Shown here one piece after another: positions 19,922 to 29,785 of a stretch of 64,000 nt of DNA. Source of the DNA: Desulfovibrio sp. Fe33 (lineage in GTDB: Bacteria; Desulfobacterota; Desulfovibrionia; Desulfovibrionales; Desulfovibrionaceae). The notes under the pieces were generated by a model. That model ran no database searches and was not told where the DNA came from. It saw only the letters and a program-made list of their open reading frames with translations. Location of the stretch: NCBI RefSeq assembly GCF_028532725.1, contig NZ_JAQKGU010000001.1, positions 496,001-560,000 of the forward strand. The letters run 5' to 3'. Within the stretch, counting starts at the first letter, position 1, and the number at the start of each line of letters is the position of its first letter. The translations under genes and the position numbers were made by a program.

Positions 19922-21160
19922 ATGATTTTCTGGCCTATGGTGATTCCGGAGCAGGCCGAGTTGGGGCCGTTGAAAGACATGGCCCAGGAAGTGATCTCGT
20001 CGTCCGCCTCCCTGGAAGGGCGCGTCGCGCCTGCAACGGCGAAGGCCCTCGGAGGCAACCTCCGGCTTCTCAATAGTTACTACAGCAATCTCATCGAAGG
20101 GCATAAGTCTTCCCTTTTGGCCATCGAGCAAGCCCTGGAAAAACGGTACGACCGGAACTCCGAAAAGCGGTACGCCCAGGATTTGTGCGCGGCGCACATC
20201 CTGGCCGAGGAGGATCTGACCGCCCTGCTGGACTCCCGCAAGGGGGAGAACGTGGCCGGAGTGGATTTTCTGAAGCTCATTCACTCCACCTTCTACCGCC
20301 ATCTGGCTCCCGAGCATTTGTTCACGCACGAGGAAAATGGCTTTACCGACATCCCCGTCATGCCGGGGGAGCTCCGCGACCGGCCCATAGCCGTGGGACC
20401 CAATGCGGCCATGGGAGCCGCCATCGGGCCTGAGCCGGGGGAAGATTTGAGACGGGGCATGGACAAGTTCGCCGAAGACTACGACCAGAGACGGTTCCAC
20501 GGCGATGAAAGGCTGATCGCCATGGCCTCGGCGCACCATCGCCTGACCTGGCTGCATCCCTTCAGGGACGGGAACGGGCGGGTGACGCGGCTGTTCTCCA
20601 CGCTCTATATGGCCGGTTGCAACATCAACCGCTCAAACCTGTGGTCGTTGTCCCGCGGCCTGTCCAGGCGGAAAGACGAGTACATGGTCAATCTGTTTTC
20701 CTGCGATCCGCCCCCGGATGGCGAAGTATCCCTGGCCGAGCGGAGCGATCTGCTCGCGGGATTGGTTGAATTCGTTTTCGGGGTCTGCCTGGACCAGATC
20801 CATTTCATGGATCGGCTGCTTTCGCTACAAACCCTCGACGAACGGATCGAGTGGTTTGTGGACGCCAATTCCACCAAACGGGGAGGGGAGCTGCATCCCG
20901 ATTCCTCGCGCCTTCTCCGCGCCGTTTTTATGCGGGGGGAAATCCCGCGAGGCGAAGCCGGAACGATCATGAACAAGGCGACGTCCACCGCCCGGCGGGT
21001 GGTGAGGAATCTGGTGGATGCCGGACTGTTGACCTCGACGACGCCGAAGTCGGCCCTGCGGGTGGCCCTGCCGACCAAGGCCCTGCCCTTCTACTTCCCG
21101 GACCTCTACGACCCGAGCGTGGTGGGCGAGGAATACTACAAAATGATCATGCGCAAATAG
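19922..21160 (+). CDS. Fic-domain AMPylase (class II, N-terminal inhibitory helix)
   Basis: The 412-residue protein carries the Fic motif HPFRDGNGRVTR at residues 212-223, with catalytic His212 and all phosphate-binding residues intact. It should therefore transfer AMP (or another nucleotide) onto a target hydroxyl. Residues 55-60 (SNLIEG) fit the inhibitory [S/T]xxxE[G/N] motif, placed N-terminal as in class II Fic proteins. Residues 330-400 look like a winged helix (ARRVVRNLVDAGLLTSTT), as in Fic-HTH regulators, so it may bind its own promoter. The ATG follows GTGAGG by eight bases. It stands alone, with no antitoxin gene beside it. Target unknown. Confidence 0.93.
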   Translation: MIFWPMVIPEQAELGPLKDMAQEVISSSASLEGRVAPATAKALGGNLRLLNSYYSNLIEGHKSSLLAIEQALEKRYDRNSEKRYAQDLCAAHILAEEDLTALLDSRKGENVAGVDFLKLIHSTFYRHLAPEHLFTHEENGFTDIPVMPGELRDRPIAVGPNAAMGAAIGPEPGEDLRRGMDKFAEDYDQRRFHGDERLIAMASAHHRLTWLHPFRDGNGRVTRLFSTLYMAGCNINRSNLWSLSRGLSRRKDEYMVNLFSCDPPPDGEVSLAERSDLLAGLVEFVFGVCLDQIHFMDRLLSLQTLDERIEWFVDANSTKRGGELHPDSSRLLRAVFMRGEIPRGEAGTIMNKATSTARRVVRNLVDAGLLTSTTPKSALRVALPTKALPFYFPDLYDPSVVGEEYYKMIMRK

Positions 21161-21219
21161 CGCGCCCTTCCACGCTCGGTTTTCGTCCGCGTGAGAGGAA
21201 GTTCGGCTCGGAAGGCGGA

Positions 21220-22233
21220 TCAGGCGTTCAGTTCCTTTCGGATGCGCTTCACGAAATCCGGGGCTTCCGCGCCGACGGGAACGAGTTCGATATCCCGGGC
21301 GCCGGATGCGCCTATCCCGGCTTGGGCGGCGCGGCGGAGCTGTTCCTGGTCGAAAACACGCCCCTTACCGACCTCCGGCGTGGTGCCGTACATGCGCAGG
21401 ATGGCGACGCCGACCGCGTCCACGGCCACAGGGTCCGTGCCCGCTATGATGGCGTTGATCGATACTTCGGTTCCCCGATGCGGCCCGCCGTCGACAAAGG
21501 CCGACATGCCGTCCATGACGATGAGGTCGTTGCGGAACGCCTGGCTGATTTCGGCGATGAGCGTGCGCTGCAAGGGGGAGGAGTGCAGCTCGGACATATA
21601 GTTGTAGCCGTTTCCGGGATCGTATTTGGCGATGGCCCCCACCGCGTTTTTCAGGGACATGGTGAAGTGTCCGCCGAACTGGTGGGTCTTGAGGCAGCAG
21701 GTCTGGACCACCTTGTCCGCTTCCGCGAAGTGGCGTTCCAGGAGGAAGCCCCTTTTCCAATGGGTTCCGGGCGGCGTCTCGCGTACAAAGCCGTCTTCAC
21801 CCAGGCCGTCCATGACCACCACCTCGAAGCCCGCAGTCTCGGCGACGCGGTACGCGCCCATCTTTCGCAGGACGGACCCGGTGTCGCCCATGCCGCTGCG
21901 TTCGACCAGGGTCATCGGTCCCGCTCCCGCGCCTTTGAGGGCCAGGGCCAGGGCGAGCAGGGTGTCCGGATGGGTGGAGGCCGGGAACGGGTCCGCGCTG
22001 TTGTAGTTGGCCTTGAGAGCCACGGACTTTCCCTTGAAATCGGTCAGGTCGAATTGGGCAAGGGCCTGCTCGACGCCCTTGGCGCGGTCTCCCGTACGGA
22101 CCACCGCGACCCTGGCCCGCGGCGGCGGCTCCGCGCCGCGCACCGGCCTTACTCCCGCCAGCAGTCCGGCCCCGAGGGCCAGCATGGTCTTGACGCACCT
22201 TCGCCGATTCATCATCCGCTCGAAAACGTCCAT
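21220..22233 (-). CDS. DUF362-domain protein with Tat-like signal
   Basis: The ATG preceded by GGAGG gives 337 residues. The N-terminus MMNRRRCVKTMLALGAGLLAG looks like a Tat signal, implying export of a folded, possibly cofactor-bearing protein. The body matches DUF362: KSVALKANYNSADPFPAST near residue 70, the VERSGMGDT loop, CCLKTHQFGGHFTMSLKN near 200, and GTDPVAVDAVGVAIL near 290. DUF362 proteins often carry ferredoxin domains, but here no [4Fe-4S] CxxCxxC motif is present. Function of the family is not established. It is convergent with the Fic gene. Confidence 0.88.
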   Translation of the reverse strand: MDVFERMMNRRRCVKTMLALGAGLLAGVRPVRGAEPPPRARVAVVRTGDRAKGVEQALAQFDLTDFKGKSVALKANYNSADPFPASTHPDTLLALALALKGAGAGPMTLVERSGMGDTGSVLRKMGAYRVAETAGFEVVVMDGLGEDGFVRETPPGTHWKRGFLLERHFAEADKVVQTCCLKTHQFGGHFTMSLKNAVGAIAKYDPGNGYNYMSELHSSPLQRTLIAEISQAFRNDLIVMDGMSAFVDGGPHRGTEVSINAIIAGTDPVAVDAVGVAILRMYGTTPEVGKGRVFDQEQLRRAAQAGIGASGARDIELVPVGAEAPDFVKRIRKELNA

Positions 22234-22349
22234 AGGGAGTCCTCCATTCCTATTTCATACGAGGAACGGCGGAATCTGTAAACCACGCCCGGAAAGGACG
22301 GCGTTGAAAAAAAGACCTATATATTTAACGCCCCCTTTTCACGGCAGAA

Positions 22350-22470
22350 CGCGGCAGAGGGAAAAAAGCCCGCGCCGGAGGCGCATACAGGGGATGCAAG
22401 GGTGTGAGCCCTTGCCCGCCGGAGGCGAAATCACCCGACTATTGCCGCGAAGCGGCTTTCAACACCTGCT
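22350..22470 (+). repeat. dispersed intergenic repeat, copy 1
   Basis: Copy of the family that also occurs at 37588, 57165, 57411, 57591, 57771, 59425 and 62262. Recognisable parts are a GCGCC-GGAG-GCGC hairpin, a GCAAGGG...CCCTTGC hairpin, the run CCGCCGGAGGCGAAATCACC and a GCCGC-GAA-GCGGC hairpin. It fills most of the 337-bp gap between the acyl-CoA ligase stop and the DUF362 start. The rest of the gap shows no gene. Confidence 0.85.
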
Positions 22471-22570
22471 TTTTCGTCTTCAAGAAGTAAAAGGGAGGGT
22501 TCCCCAAAAAAGGGAGGAGGGAAGATACGGCCCGGGAAAGGGGAATCCCTTTCCCGGGCCGCTGTAGGAG

Positions 22571-24208
22571 CTATCGGCCCAGCTTGGCCAGGTCGGCTTC
22601 GCGGATTTCCTTGCGTTTGATCTTGCCCGAGATGGTCTTGGGCAGTTCTTCCACGTATTCGATGACGCGCGGGTACTTGTACGGCGCGGTCAGCTCGCGG
22701 ACAAAGGCTTGGAGTTCCTTGGTCAGGGCCTCGGAAGGCTCGTATCCGGGAGCGAGAACAACGGTGGCCTTGACCAGTTGTCCGCGCACGTCGTCGGGGA
22801 TACCGGTGACGGCGGCCTCGATGACCGACTCGTGGGCCACCAGGGCGGATTCGACTTCGAAGGGTCCGATGCGGTAGCCCGAGGACTTGATGAGGTCGTC
22901 GGTGCGGCCCATGAACCAGAGGTAGCCGTCCTCGTCGGCCCAGGCCTTGTCGCCGGTATGATACCAGCCCGCGCACTTGACCGAGGCGGTCTTCGCCGGC
23001 TCGTCCATGTAGGAGTCGAACAATCCCATGACGGGCTTGTCGATGCGAATGCAGATTTCGCCTTCCTCGCCCTGCGGCACGAAGTTGCACTCATCGTCCA
23101 TGAGCGCGATCTCCCAGCCGGGAACGGGCTTGCCGATGGAGCCCGGCTTGGGCTTCATGAACTTGAAGGTAGCTACTTGCAGGGTGGTTTCGGTCTGGCC
23201 GTAGCCCTCGTAGATGGGCAGGCCAACGGCCTTTTGCCAGGCGTGGAAGACCGAATCGTTGAGCAGTTCGCCCGCCGTGGTGCAGTGACGCAGGGCGGAA
23301 AGGTCGAACCGGGACAGGTCTTCACGTACAAGGAAGCGGTAAATGGTCGGCGGCGCGCAAAAGGTGGTGATCTTGTTGTCGGCTATGACGCGCAGCAGGG
23401 CGGCGGGATGGAACTTGCCCCGGAAGTCCCAGACGAAAATGACCGCCTTGGCCATCCACTGGCCGTAGAACTTGCCCCAGACGGACTTGCCCCAGCCCGT
23501 GTCGGATACGGTCAGATGGATGTCGCCTTCCTCCAGGTCGTGCCACAGGGCGCCGGTGGTGTAGTGGGACGCGGCGTACTTGTGGTTGTGCATGACCATC
23601 TTCGGCAGCCCGGTGGTGCCGGAGGAGAAAAAGATGATAAAGGGATCGTCCCCGCCGGGGGAATCCGGGGTGCGCGGAAAGCTCGGATCGCCCGAGGCCA
23701 CGAGGTCCTCGTAGCCGAACCAGCCGTTTTCGGTCTCGCCGCCCACCTGCACCAGCAGGTTCAGGCCGGGACATTTGGGCCTGGCCCTGTCCACGCGCTC
23801 GACAATGGATTCGTCGCAGATGATGGCCGTGATGCCCGCGTAGTTGACGCGCTCGGTGATGTCCTTGCGGGTCAGAAGCGAGGGGGAGGGAATGGGCACC
23901 GCGCCGATGCGGTGCAGGGCGAGCATGACCACCCAGTACTCCACGCGCCGGTAGAGGACGAGCATGATCCGGTCGCCTTTCTTCACGCCTTTGGCGGCCA
24001 GGGAGTTGGCCAGCCTGGAAGAGGATTCCTGGAAGAAGCCGAAATTGAAGTCGCGCCGGTTGAAATCGTCGTCCACATGAATGAGCGCGAGAGCGTCGGG
24101 GTCCTTTCCGTCCAGGACGTCAAAGGCGAAGTTGAAGTTCTCGGGGCATTCGGGTGTGAAACGTTGGCAAAAATCTTTGTAGTCGGCGTATTCTTCTTTG
24201 GTAAACAT
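22571..24208 (-). CDS. medium-chain-type acyl-CoA ligase (ANL family)
   Basis: The 545-residue protein is a complete AMP-forming ligase. The nucleotide-binding loop FFSSGTTGLPK lies at 193-203, the aromatic/acyl motif YEGYGQTET near 335, TGDKAWADEDGYLWFMGR near 425, and the catalytic lysine of the C-terminal domain at about Lys529 in ISGKIKRKE. The wording (DFNFGFFQESSSRLANSL, GDRIMLVLYRRVEYW) matches the ACSM-like medium-chain or aryl acyl-CoA synthetases. It would activate a carboxylate for degradation or assimilation. The XRE-cupin gene 96 bp upstream is a likely dedicated regulator, and the same pair occurs again just upstream. Confidence 0.9.
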   Translation of the reverse strand: MFTKEEYADYKDFCQRFTPECPENFNFAFDVLDGKDPDALALIHVDDDFNRRDFNFGFFQESSSRLANSLAAKGVKKGDRIMLVLYRRVEYWVVMLALHRIGAVPIPSPSLLTRKDITERVNYAGITAIICDESIVERVDRARPKCPGLNLLVQVGGETENGWFGYEDLVASGDPSFPRTPDSPGGDDPFIIFFSSGTTGLPKMVMHNHKYAASHYTTGALWHDLEEGDIHLTVSDTGWGKSVWGKFYGQWMAKAVIFVWDFRGKFHPAALLRVIADNKITTFCAPPTIYRFLVREDLSRFDLSALRHCTTAGELLNDSVFHAWQKAVGLPIYEGYGQTETTLQVATFKFMKPKPGSIGKPVPGWEIALMDDECNFVPQGEEGEICIRIDKPVMGLFDSYMDEPAKTASVKCAGWYHTGDKAWADEDGYLWFMGRTDDLIKSSGYRIGPFEVESALVAHESVIEAAVTGIPDDVRGQLVKATVVLAPGYEPSEALTKELQAFVRELTAPYKYPRVIEYVEELPKTISGKIKRKEIREADLAKLGR

Positions 24209-24304
24209 GGGTTTTCTCCGTGATTCAGATCGGATATCGTGATTTTTTATGGCAGCAAAAATCGTAGGATTTTTCCGGGCGGGTCGGATTTTCTCCGACC
24301 GGCC

Positions 24305-24853
24305 CTATAGAATCACGTCGAGAAAACGAACCGGCTTGCCGTCCAGGCCGCGCAGGGCGTGGGGCGTTTCGGAATTGAAATAGAGGGAATCGCCGGGTTC
24401 GACGATGATCGGCTCCCCGCCGAGGCGTACTTCGAGACGGCCTTCGAGCACGTAGATGAACTCCTGGCCGCGATGGGCGGTTTCGACCATATCGTCCCCG
24501 GACTTGGGCGGGACCGTGATGAGGAAAGGCTCCATCTCGCGTCCGGCGAACTTGTAGCCGAGCGACTTGTAATCGTAGTCCTTGCGCCGGTCCACGGCGA
24601 ATCCCTCGTCCTTGCGCACAAGCGAATAGGACTTGAGATGCGGTTCGCGGCCCGAGATGAGCGTGGTCAGGTCCACCCGGCACAACCGGGAGACGTCGAG
24701 CATGTAGCCCACCGGGATTTCCACGGTCCCGGATTCATAGGTCAGCACCTTCTCCTCGGACACTCCGAGCAGGTCGGCCATCTCCTTGGGCGTCCAGCCG
24801 ACGCCTTCCCGCACGCCCACCAGACGGGGCGCGATTTCCTTGTACTGTTCCAT
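24305..24853 (-). CDS. XRE-family regulator with C-terminal cupin domain
   Basis: The 182-residue protein has an N-terminal helix-turn-helix (about residues 12-62: GWTPKEMADLLGVSEEKVLTYESG). A cupin barrel follows (about 112-180: GQEFIYVLEGRLEVRLGGEPIIVEPGDSLYFNSETPHALRG), the usual layout of small-molecule-responsive XRE-cupin regulators. It lies 96 bp upstream of an acyl-CoA ligase on the same strand and 175 bp after another one. The natural inference is that its cupin senses the ligase's acid substrate or product and controls that gene. 24282-24300 downstream is a small stem-loop without a T-run. Confidence 0.92.
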   Translation of the reverse strand: MEQYKEIAPRLVGVREGVGWTPKEMADLLGVSEEKVLTYESGTVEIPVGYMLDVSRLCRVDLTTLISGREPHLKSYSLVRKDEGFAVDRRKDYDYKSLGYKFAGREMEPFLITVPPKSGDDMVETAHRGQEFIYVLEGRLEVRLGGEPIIVEPGDSLYFNSETPHALRGLDGKPVRFLDVIL

Positions 24854-25028
24854 ACATTCCTCCTGGAATTTGCATCCGGCGGCAGGGACATGGTCCCGGT
24901 CCGGCGGGAAAGCCCCTTTCCCGCTTCCGGCCGCGCCGCCGGTTTTGCCCTACTCCCTGCCGAAACGAACGGCAAGGACGCCGGGGAGCCTCCCGATGGA
25001 GGCCCTCCCGGCAATATGCACTATATCT

Positions 25029-26669
25029 CTACGCGTCGGGCCACAAATCCGAGGCCATTTCGCGAAGTTTGTATTTCTGGATCTTGCCGGATGCGGTCAT
25101 GGGGTAGGCGTCCAGGAAGGTCACGTATTTCGGGATCTTGTACCGGGAAATCTTGCCCCGGCAGAAGTCGACGATGTCTTCGACCTCCAGGTCCGCGTCA
25201 TCCTTGCGGATAACGAACGCGCCGACCTCTTCGCCGAACTTGCCGCTGGGAACGCCCGCCACCTGCACGTCGAGGACGCCGTCCATCAGGTAGAGGAACT
25301 CCTCGATCTCGCGCGGATAGATGTTCTCGCCGCCGCGGATGATCATGTCCTTGAGGCGGCCGGTGATGGACAGGTAGCCGTCCTCGTCCATGACGCCGAG
25401 GTCGCCCGAGTGGAGCCAGCCGTCCTTGTCGATGGCTTCCTTGGTCGCCTTTTCGTTGTTGTAGTAGCCCTTCATGACGTTGTAGCCCCGGCAGCAGACC
25501 TCGCCGGTGACGCCGCGAGGACACTCTTCGTTGGACTCGGGGTCGACAACGCGGACCTCGATCTCGGGCATGGCCCGGCCGACGGTCTCGGTCATGTGCC
25601 TGAGGCTGTCGCCGACTACGGTCTGGCTCATGACCGGGCTGCCCTCGGTTAGTCCGTAGCAGATGGTGATTTCGCGCATGTTCATCTTTTCGATGACCCG
25701 CTTCATGACCTCCACAGGGCAGGGCGAACCGGCCATGATCCCGGTGCGCAGCGACGAATAGTCGAATCTCGCGAACAACGGATGGTCGAGGATGGCGATG
25801 AACATGGTGGGTACGCCGTACACGGCCGTACACCGTTCCTGGTCGATGGCGCCCATAACGTCCAGGGGGGCGAAGTCCTCCAGAATGACCATGGTCACGC
25901 CATGGTTGACCGCGGCCATGACGCCGAGCACGCAACCGAAACAGTGGAACAGGGGCACGGTCAGGCAGAGCCGGTCGCCGGGCACGAAATTCTGGTTCGC
26001 CCCGATCCAGTACCCGTTGTTGACGATGTTGTAGTGGGTCAACTGCACGCCCTTGGGGAACCCTGTGGTGCCGGAGGTGTACTGCATGTTGACCACGTCG
26101 TGCGGATCGAGGGACGCCTGGCGTTCGGCGTACTGTTCGTCGGAGATCATGGCGGACATGGCCTGTAGCTCGGGGATGGAGTACATGCCCCGGTGCTTCT
26201 CGTGGCCCAGGTAGAAGACCCGCTTCAGATGCGGGAATTTCTCGGTCCGCAGGTGCCCCCTCTCCTGGGTGCGCAGTTCCGGCACCAGGTCGTAGGTGGA
26301 GGTCAGGTAGTCATGGTCGCGGTACTGGCCGATGATGAACAGGTTCTCGGTCTCGGAATGCTTGAGCAGGTACTCCAGCTCATGGGAGCGGTAGTGGGTG
26401 TTGACCGTGAGCAGGATAGCTCCGATCTTGGCCGTGGCGAACTGCAACGCCACCCAGTAGGGCACGTTGTTGGCCCACACGGCCACTTTCTCGCCCTTCT
26501 TCACGCCGAGCCCCATCAGCCCCTTGGCGATGGTGTCGGTAAGTTCGTCGAACTCGGCGTAGGTCAGGCGGAAGTCGCGGTCCACATAGACCACGGCCTC
26601 GGTATCGGGATGCTTGTCGGCGGTCTCCTTGAGGAGGTTGCCGAGGGTAATTTCGCGAAGCGCCTTCAT
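25029..26669 (-). CDS. acyl-CoA ligase (ANL family, ACSF2/FadD-like)
   Basis: The 546-residue protein has the AMP-binding loop [13 protein letters not shown], the motif [41 protein letters not shown], and the catalytic lysine near Lys529 in [11 protein letters not shown]. The sequence '[13 protein letters not shown]' typifies the group containing ACSF2 and many short- to medium-chain acyl-CoA ligases. It starts 11 bp after an XRE-cupin gene stop, so both are surely co-transcribed. It is only distantly similar to the neighbouring ligase at 22571, so the two pairs are not a recent tandem duplication. The acid activated is unknown. Confidence 0.93.
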   Translation of the reverse strand: MKALREITLGNLLKETADKHPDTEAVVYVDRDFRLTYAEFDELTDTIAKGLMGLGVKKGEKVAVWANNVPYWVALQFATAKIGAILLTVNTHYRSHELEYLLKHSETENLFIIGQYRDHDYLTSTYDLVPELRTQERGHLRTEKFPHLKRVFYLGHEKHRGMYSIPELQAMSAMISDEQYAERQASLDPHDVVNMQYTSGTTGFPKGVQLTHYNIVNNGYWIGANQNFVPGDRLCLTVPLFHCFGCVLGVMAAVNHGVTMVILEDFAPLDVMGAIDQERCTAVYGVPTMFIAILDHPLFARFDYSSLRTGIMAGSPCPVEVMKRVIEKMNMREITICYGLTEGSPVMSQTVVGDSLRHMTETVGRAMPEIEVRVVDPESNEECPRGVTGEVCCRGYNVMKGYYNNEKATKEAIDKDGWLHSGDLGVMDEDGYLSITGRLKDMIIRGGENIYPREIEEFLYLMDGVLDVQVAGVPSGKFGEEVGAFVIRKDDADLEVEDIVDFCRGKISRYKIPKYVTFLDAYPMTASGKIQKYKLREMASDLWPDA

Positions 26670-26679
26670 TCGTCCCCCC

Positions 26680-27240
26680 TTATTCCGGGAAATAGAGGAC
26701 GGCGTAGATTTCGGCCTTTTCCTCTCCGCCGCAGGCCACGTTGTGGGGCACTATGGAGTTGAAGTAGATGGAGTCGCCGGTTTCGAGAATCTGCTCCTCC
26801 TGGCCGTATCGGACCCGCAGTTTGCCGGAGTGGACCACGATGAATTCCTCGCCTTCGTGGGAGGACATGGCGTTGTCCTTGCCGGATTCGGGCATCAGCT
26901 CGATGAAGAACGGCTCCATGTGGCGGTCGGTCTTGCCCTTGCCCAGGGAGTGGAAGATCAGCCCGGCTTCCTTGCCGTCCGGGTGCATGATGATTTCCTG
27001 CTCGCGTTCGTCCAGGCGGGTAATCAGCGGATCGCTCGAAACCTGATCGTCCAGGAAGGTTCCCAATCGTACTCCTAGCGCGCGAGCCAGCTTAACCAGG
27101 GGCCGCAGGGAGGGGTACATTTCCTCTTCCTCAACGGCACGGATGAAGTTCTCGGACAAGGTGGTTCTGTTGGACAGATCCTCGATGCTCAGATTCTGCT
27201 TTTCGCGGTAGGCACGAATCCTCTTCCCGATCGTAGTCAT
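26680..27240 (-). CDS. XRE-family regulator with C-terminal cupin domain
   Basis: The ATG of [15 protein letters not shown] is the natural start and gives 186 residues; an upstream in-frame ATG would add 13 basic residues. Helix-turn-helix at about 7-62 ([21 protein letters not shown]) and a cupin at about 118-185 ([37 protein letters not shown]). It directly precedes the acyl-CoA ligase by 11 bp. The 220-bp gap upstream, divergent from the TPR gene, should carry the operon promoter and probably its own operator. It is a distant paralogue of the regulator at 24305. Confidence 0.93.
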   Translation of the reverse strand: MTTIGKRIRAYREKQNLSIEDLSNRTTLSENFIRAVEEEEMYPSLRPLVKLARALGVRLGTFLDDQVSSDPLITRLDEREQEIIMHPDGKEAGLIFHSLGKGKTDRHMEPFFIELMPESGKDNAMSSHEGEEFIVVHSGKLRVRYGQEEQILETGDSIYFNSIVPHNVACGGEEKAEIYAVLYFPE

Positions 27241-27459
27241 GTTCTTTCTCCGTTTTCGATGCCACAGGTGCTGGCGCAAGGTTTCTTCCGATTTCGACGG
27301 AACGCCGGGGACGTCCGCCGTCCCTGCCTTTAGCGGATATACGGCCGATTGTCACCTTTTGGCGAAATCGCTCCCCGGCGGATGGGGGGCGGTTGCGTTC
27401 GGTCAGGGCCGGGTGTATCTTCGCCCTTCGCTCGCAACCACAGAGCACGAGGCAGCAAA

Positions 27460-28296
27460 GTGACCCCAGAATCTACTCATTCCGCGGGCCTGGTCCGCAA
27501 GGAATCGCACCCAGCGCGTAGCGTTTCCGGACGCGGCGCGCTCCCCGCCGATGTACGCGTGGAGAAAATATCCGGCGCGTTTTCCACGAAGTCCGAGGCC
27601 GTCGTCGGCTCGGGAGCTACCCGGCGCAAGGTCGTCAGGAAGGCCTACTGGTATGCCGAGGAGGCCGAACAGTCGGACGACGGCGTGCGCATGATTCTGG
27701 TCAGGCCCCTGAACGGCAATAAAGTGCCGTCCGGCTCCGGCGAGACGCTTCCGCTGCCCGACTTCCTCGCCCGTTTCAGCCCGGAACTGGAATTCTACCA
27801 GACCGAGGTCTACCCCCGTATGCGCGAGCTTCGCGACACCCTCCTGCGGGCCGAGGAGCAGCGCGGCCGGGGCGCTCTCTACTCCGCGCAGTTCGAATTC
27901 GAATCGGCCCTGGGGCTGGACGAACAGAACGTCCGGGCAAATTTCGGCCTGGGGCTCACCTACATGCAGCGGGGTGACGCAGACAAGGCGGGCGACATCT
28001 TCAAACGCGTGGTCTCCCTGGACGCGGCCTTTTCTCCCGAGCACAAGCACCTGTTCAACGAGTTCGGCATCAGCCTGCGCAAATCCGGGCTCACGGACCA
28101 GGCGGTGGAATATTACTCCCGGGCGCTGGAGATCGCCGACGATGACGAAAATCTCCGCTACAACATTGCCAGGGCCCAATTCGAACGCGGTGACGAGGCC
28201 GAGTGCAGGGCCAACCTGATGAAGGCCCTGGAGATAGCCCCGCTCATGGACGAGGCCAATCGATTCCTGGATTTTCTCAACAAGAGGAAGGGCTAG
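27460..28296 (+). CDS. tetratricopeptide-repeat protein
   Basis: The GTG at 27460, preceded by GAGG, gives 278 residues. The first ~80 residues are low-complexity and basic with no known domain (VVRKAYWYAEEAEQSDDGVRM follows). The region 145-275 contains TPR repeats: YSAQFEFESALGLDEQNVRANFGLGLTYMQRGDADKAGDIFKRVV and then TDQAVEYYSRALEIADDDENLRYN. There is no signal peptide, so it is probably a cytoplasmic scaffold. It lies two bases before the ABC ATPase start, so it is translationally linked with the exporter genes. Partner unknown. Confidence 0.85.
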   Translation: MTPESTHSAGLVRKESHPARSVSGRGALPADVRVEKISGAFSTKSEAVVGSGATRRKVVRKAYWYAEEAEQSDDGVRMILVRPLNGNKVPSGSGETLPLPDFLARFSPELEFYQTEVYPRMRELRDTLLRAEEQRGRGALYSAQFEFESALGLDEQNVRANFGLGLTYMQRGDADKAGDIFKRVVSLDAAFSPEHKHLFNEFGISLRKSGLTDQAVEYYSRALEIADDDENLRYNIARAQFERGDEAECRANLMKALEIAPLMDEANRFLDFLNKRKG

Positions 28297-28298
28297 GC

Positions 28299-28952
28299 GT
28301 GCCCCTCGCCCTGGACCGGGTCTCCTTCGCCTACCCTGACGGTCCGGCCATCCTCAAGGATGCGGACCTCGTTCTCGAGACCGGCGGCTATCATCTTCTG
28401 CGCGGTCCGTCCGGCGCGGGCAAGTCCACGGTGCTCAGGCTCCTCTGCCGCCTGGAGGAAGCGCAGGGCGGAACCATTTCCTTCAAGGGCGCGCCCATTC
28501 GGGACATCCCCCCGGCCGGACTGCGCCGGAGCGTGGCCTATGTGCAGCAATTGCCGACCCTGCTGCCCGGAACCGTGCGCGAGAATTTGCTTTTGCCGTT
28601 CAGCTTCAAGGCCAATGCGTTGTTGTCGTCTCCTTCCGACGAGGACATGGCCGAGCGGCTCTCCGATTTTCTGCTCCAGGGCGTGACTCTCGACTCCCGG
28701 GCCGACAAGCTCTCCGTGGGCCAGGCCCAACGGGTGTGCCTCATCCGCTCCCTGCTCCTTTCGCCCGAGGTCGTCCTTCTGGACGAGCCCACCGCATCCC
28801 TGGACGCCCACTCGGCGGGGGTTGTCCTGGACCGCGCCCGGGAGCTCTGCGAAAGCGGAGTAACCGTGGTCATGATCTCCCACTCCGAGACCGTCCCCGA
28901 GGGCGTGACCCGCTTCATCTACATCGAAAAACAGGGGCTGGTGATGGCATGA
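28299..28952 (+). CDS. FetA/YbbL-type ABC exporter ATPase
   Basis: The GTG start at 28299 with AGGAAGGG upstream gives 217 residues. Walker A GPSGAGKST, Q-loop AYVQQLPTLLPGTVREN, signature SVGQAQRVCLIRSLL (canonical LSVGQ form), Walker B EVVLLDEPTASLD and an H-loop near MISHSE are all present. The short 'LSxGQ' half-transporter ATPase next to a UPF0014 permease is the FetA/FetB (YbbL/YbbM) pair, linked in E. coli to iron export and peroxide resistance. Its stop overlaps the permease ATG (ATGA). Confidence 0.85.
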   Translation: MPLALDRVSFAYPDGPAILKDADLVLETGGYHLLRGPSGAGKSTVLRLLCRLEEAQGGTISFKGAPIRDIPPAGLRRSVAYVQQLPTLLPGTVRENLLLPFSFKANALLSSPSDEDMAERLSDFLLQGVTLDSRADKLSVGQAQRVCLIRSLLLSPEVVLLDEPTASLDAHSAGVVLDRARELCESGVTVVMISHSETVPEGVTRFIYIEKQGLVMA

Positions 28953-29731
28953 CCCCGCACATCATCGAAATAGGCCCGTTGCAGCTCGCCCTTTGTCTCG
29001 GCTTCGTGCTTTTGGCGGGCGTGACGTCCTTCACGCACCGGCTCGGATTGGGCCGCGACCTGGCCGTGGGCACGGTCCGCACGTTCGCTCAGCTCTTCCT
29101 CATGGGCTATGTGCTCAAGTTCGTTTTCGAGGTGCGTATCTCCTGGCTGGTCATGACCATGTTCATCATCATGGTGGCCGCCGCGGTGCATACCATTCGG
29201 GGACGGGTCAAGGAGCGGACCGTATCGTTCGCCGTTCCCGTCTTCCTGTCCATGCTCGTGTCCTACGCCCTGGTCTCCGTGGTCGTCACCGGGGTGATCG
29301 TGGGCGCGAAGCCGTGGTGGACGCCCCAATACTTCATCCCCCTGGCGGGCATGATAGTGGGCAACTCCATGACCGCCATATCCATCTGCCTGGACAGGCT
29401 CTTCTCCGACCTCAGAAACCGCCGCAACGAGGTGGAGATGAAACTCGCCCTCGGCGCGGACTACCGCGAGGCGTCGCGGGAGATTCTGGCCGGGGCCATG
29501 CGCGCGGGGATGATCCCGTCCATCAACTCTCTCATGGCCGTGGGGCTGGTTTCCCTGCCCGGCATGATGACAGGCCAGATTCTGTCCGGCACCGACCCGC
29601 TCATAGCCATCCGCTACCAGATAGTGGTCATGCTGATGTTGGTTGCGTCCACCGCTCTGGGGTCGCTGATCGTCACCAATCTCGTGCGGAAACGGTGTTT
29701 TTCCCAGGGGCAGCAGCTTTTGTTGAGGTAG
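28949..29731 (+). CDS. FetB/YbbM-type (UPF0014) ABC exporter permease
   Basis: The 260-residue protein has about seven hydrophobic segments and the UPF0014 hallmark wording: LGRDLAVGTVRTFAQLFLMGYVL, IPLAGMIVGNSMTAISICLDRL, EVEMKLALGA, and GMIPSINSLMAVGLVSLPGMMTGQIL. This is the FetB permease fold, which exports metal (iron) in E. coli. It overlaps the ATPase gene by four bases. No regulator for iron is visible nearby. Downstream lies a 1.5-kb gene-free repeat tract. Confidence 0.9.
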   Translation: MTPHIIEIGPLQLALCLGFVLLAGVTSFTHRLGLGRDLAVGTVRTFAQLFLMGYVLKFVFEVRISWLVMTMFIIMVAAAVHTIRGRVKERTVSFAVPVFLSMLVSYALVSVVVTGVIVGAKPWWTPQYFIPLAGMIVGNSMTAISICLDRLFSDLRNRRNEVEMKLALGADYREASREILAGAMRAGMIPSINSLMAVGLVSLPGMMTGQILSGTDPLIAIRYQIVVMLMLVASTALGSLIVTNLVRKRCFSQGQQLLLR

Positions 29732-29785
29732 CCCTAGGGGGGGCGAAGTTTTTTTGCGGGTTGGTGCGCGATCACGGTAAGCCGT

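Noticed and set aside
19922-21160. Fic toxin-antitoxin pair
   Set aside because: No separate small antitoxin gene; the inhibitory motif lies within the Fic protein itself.
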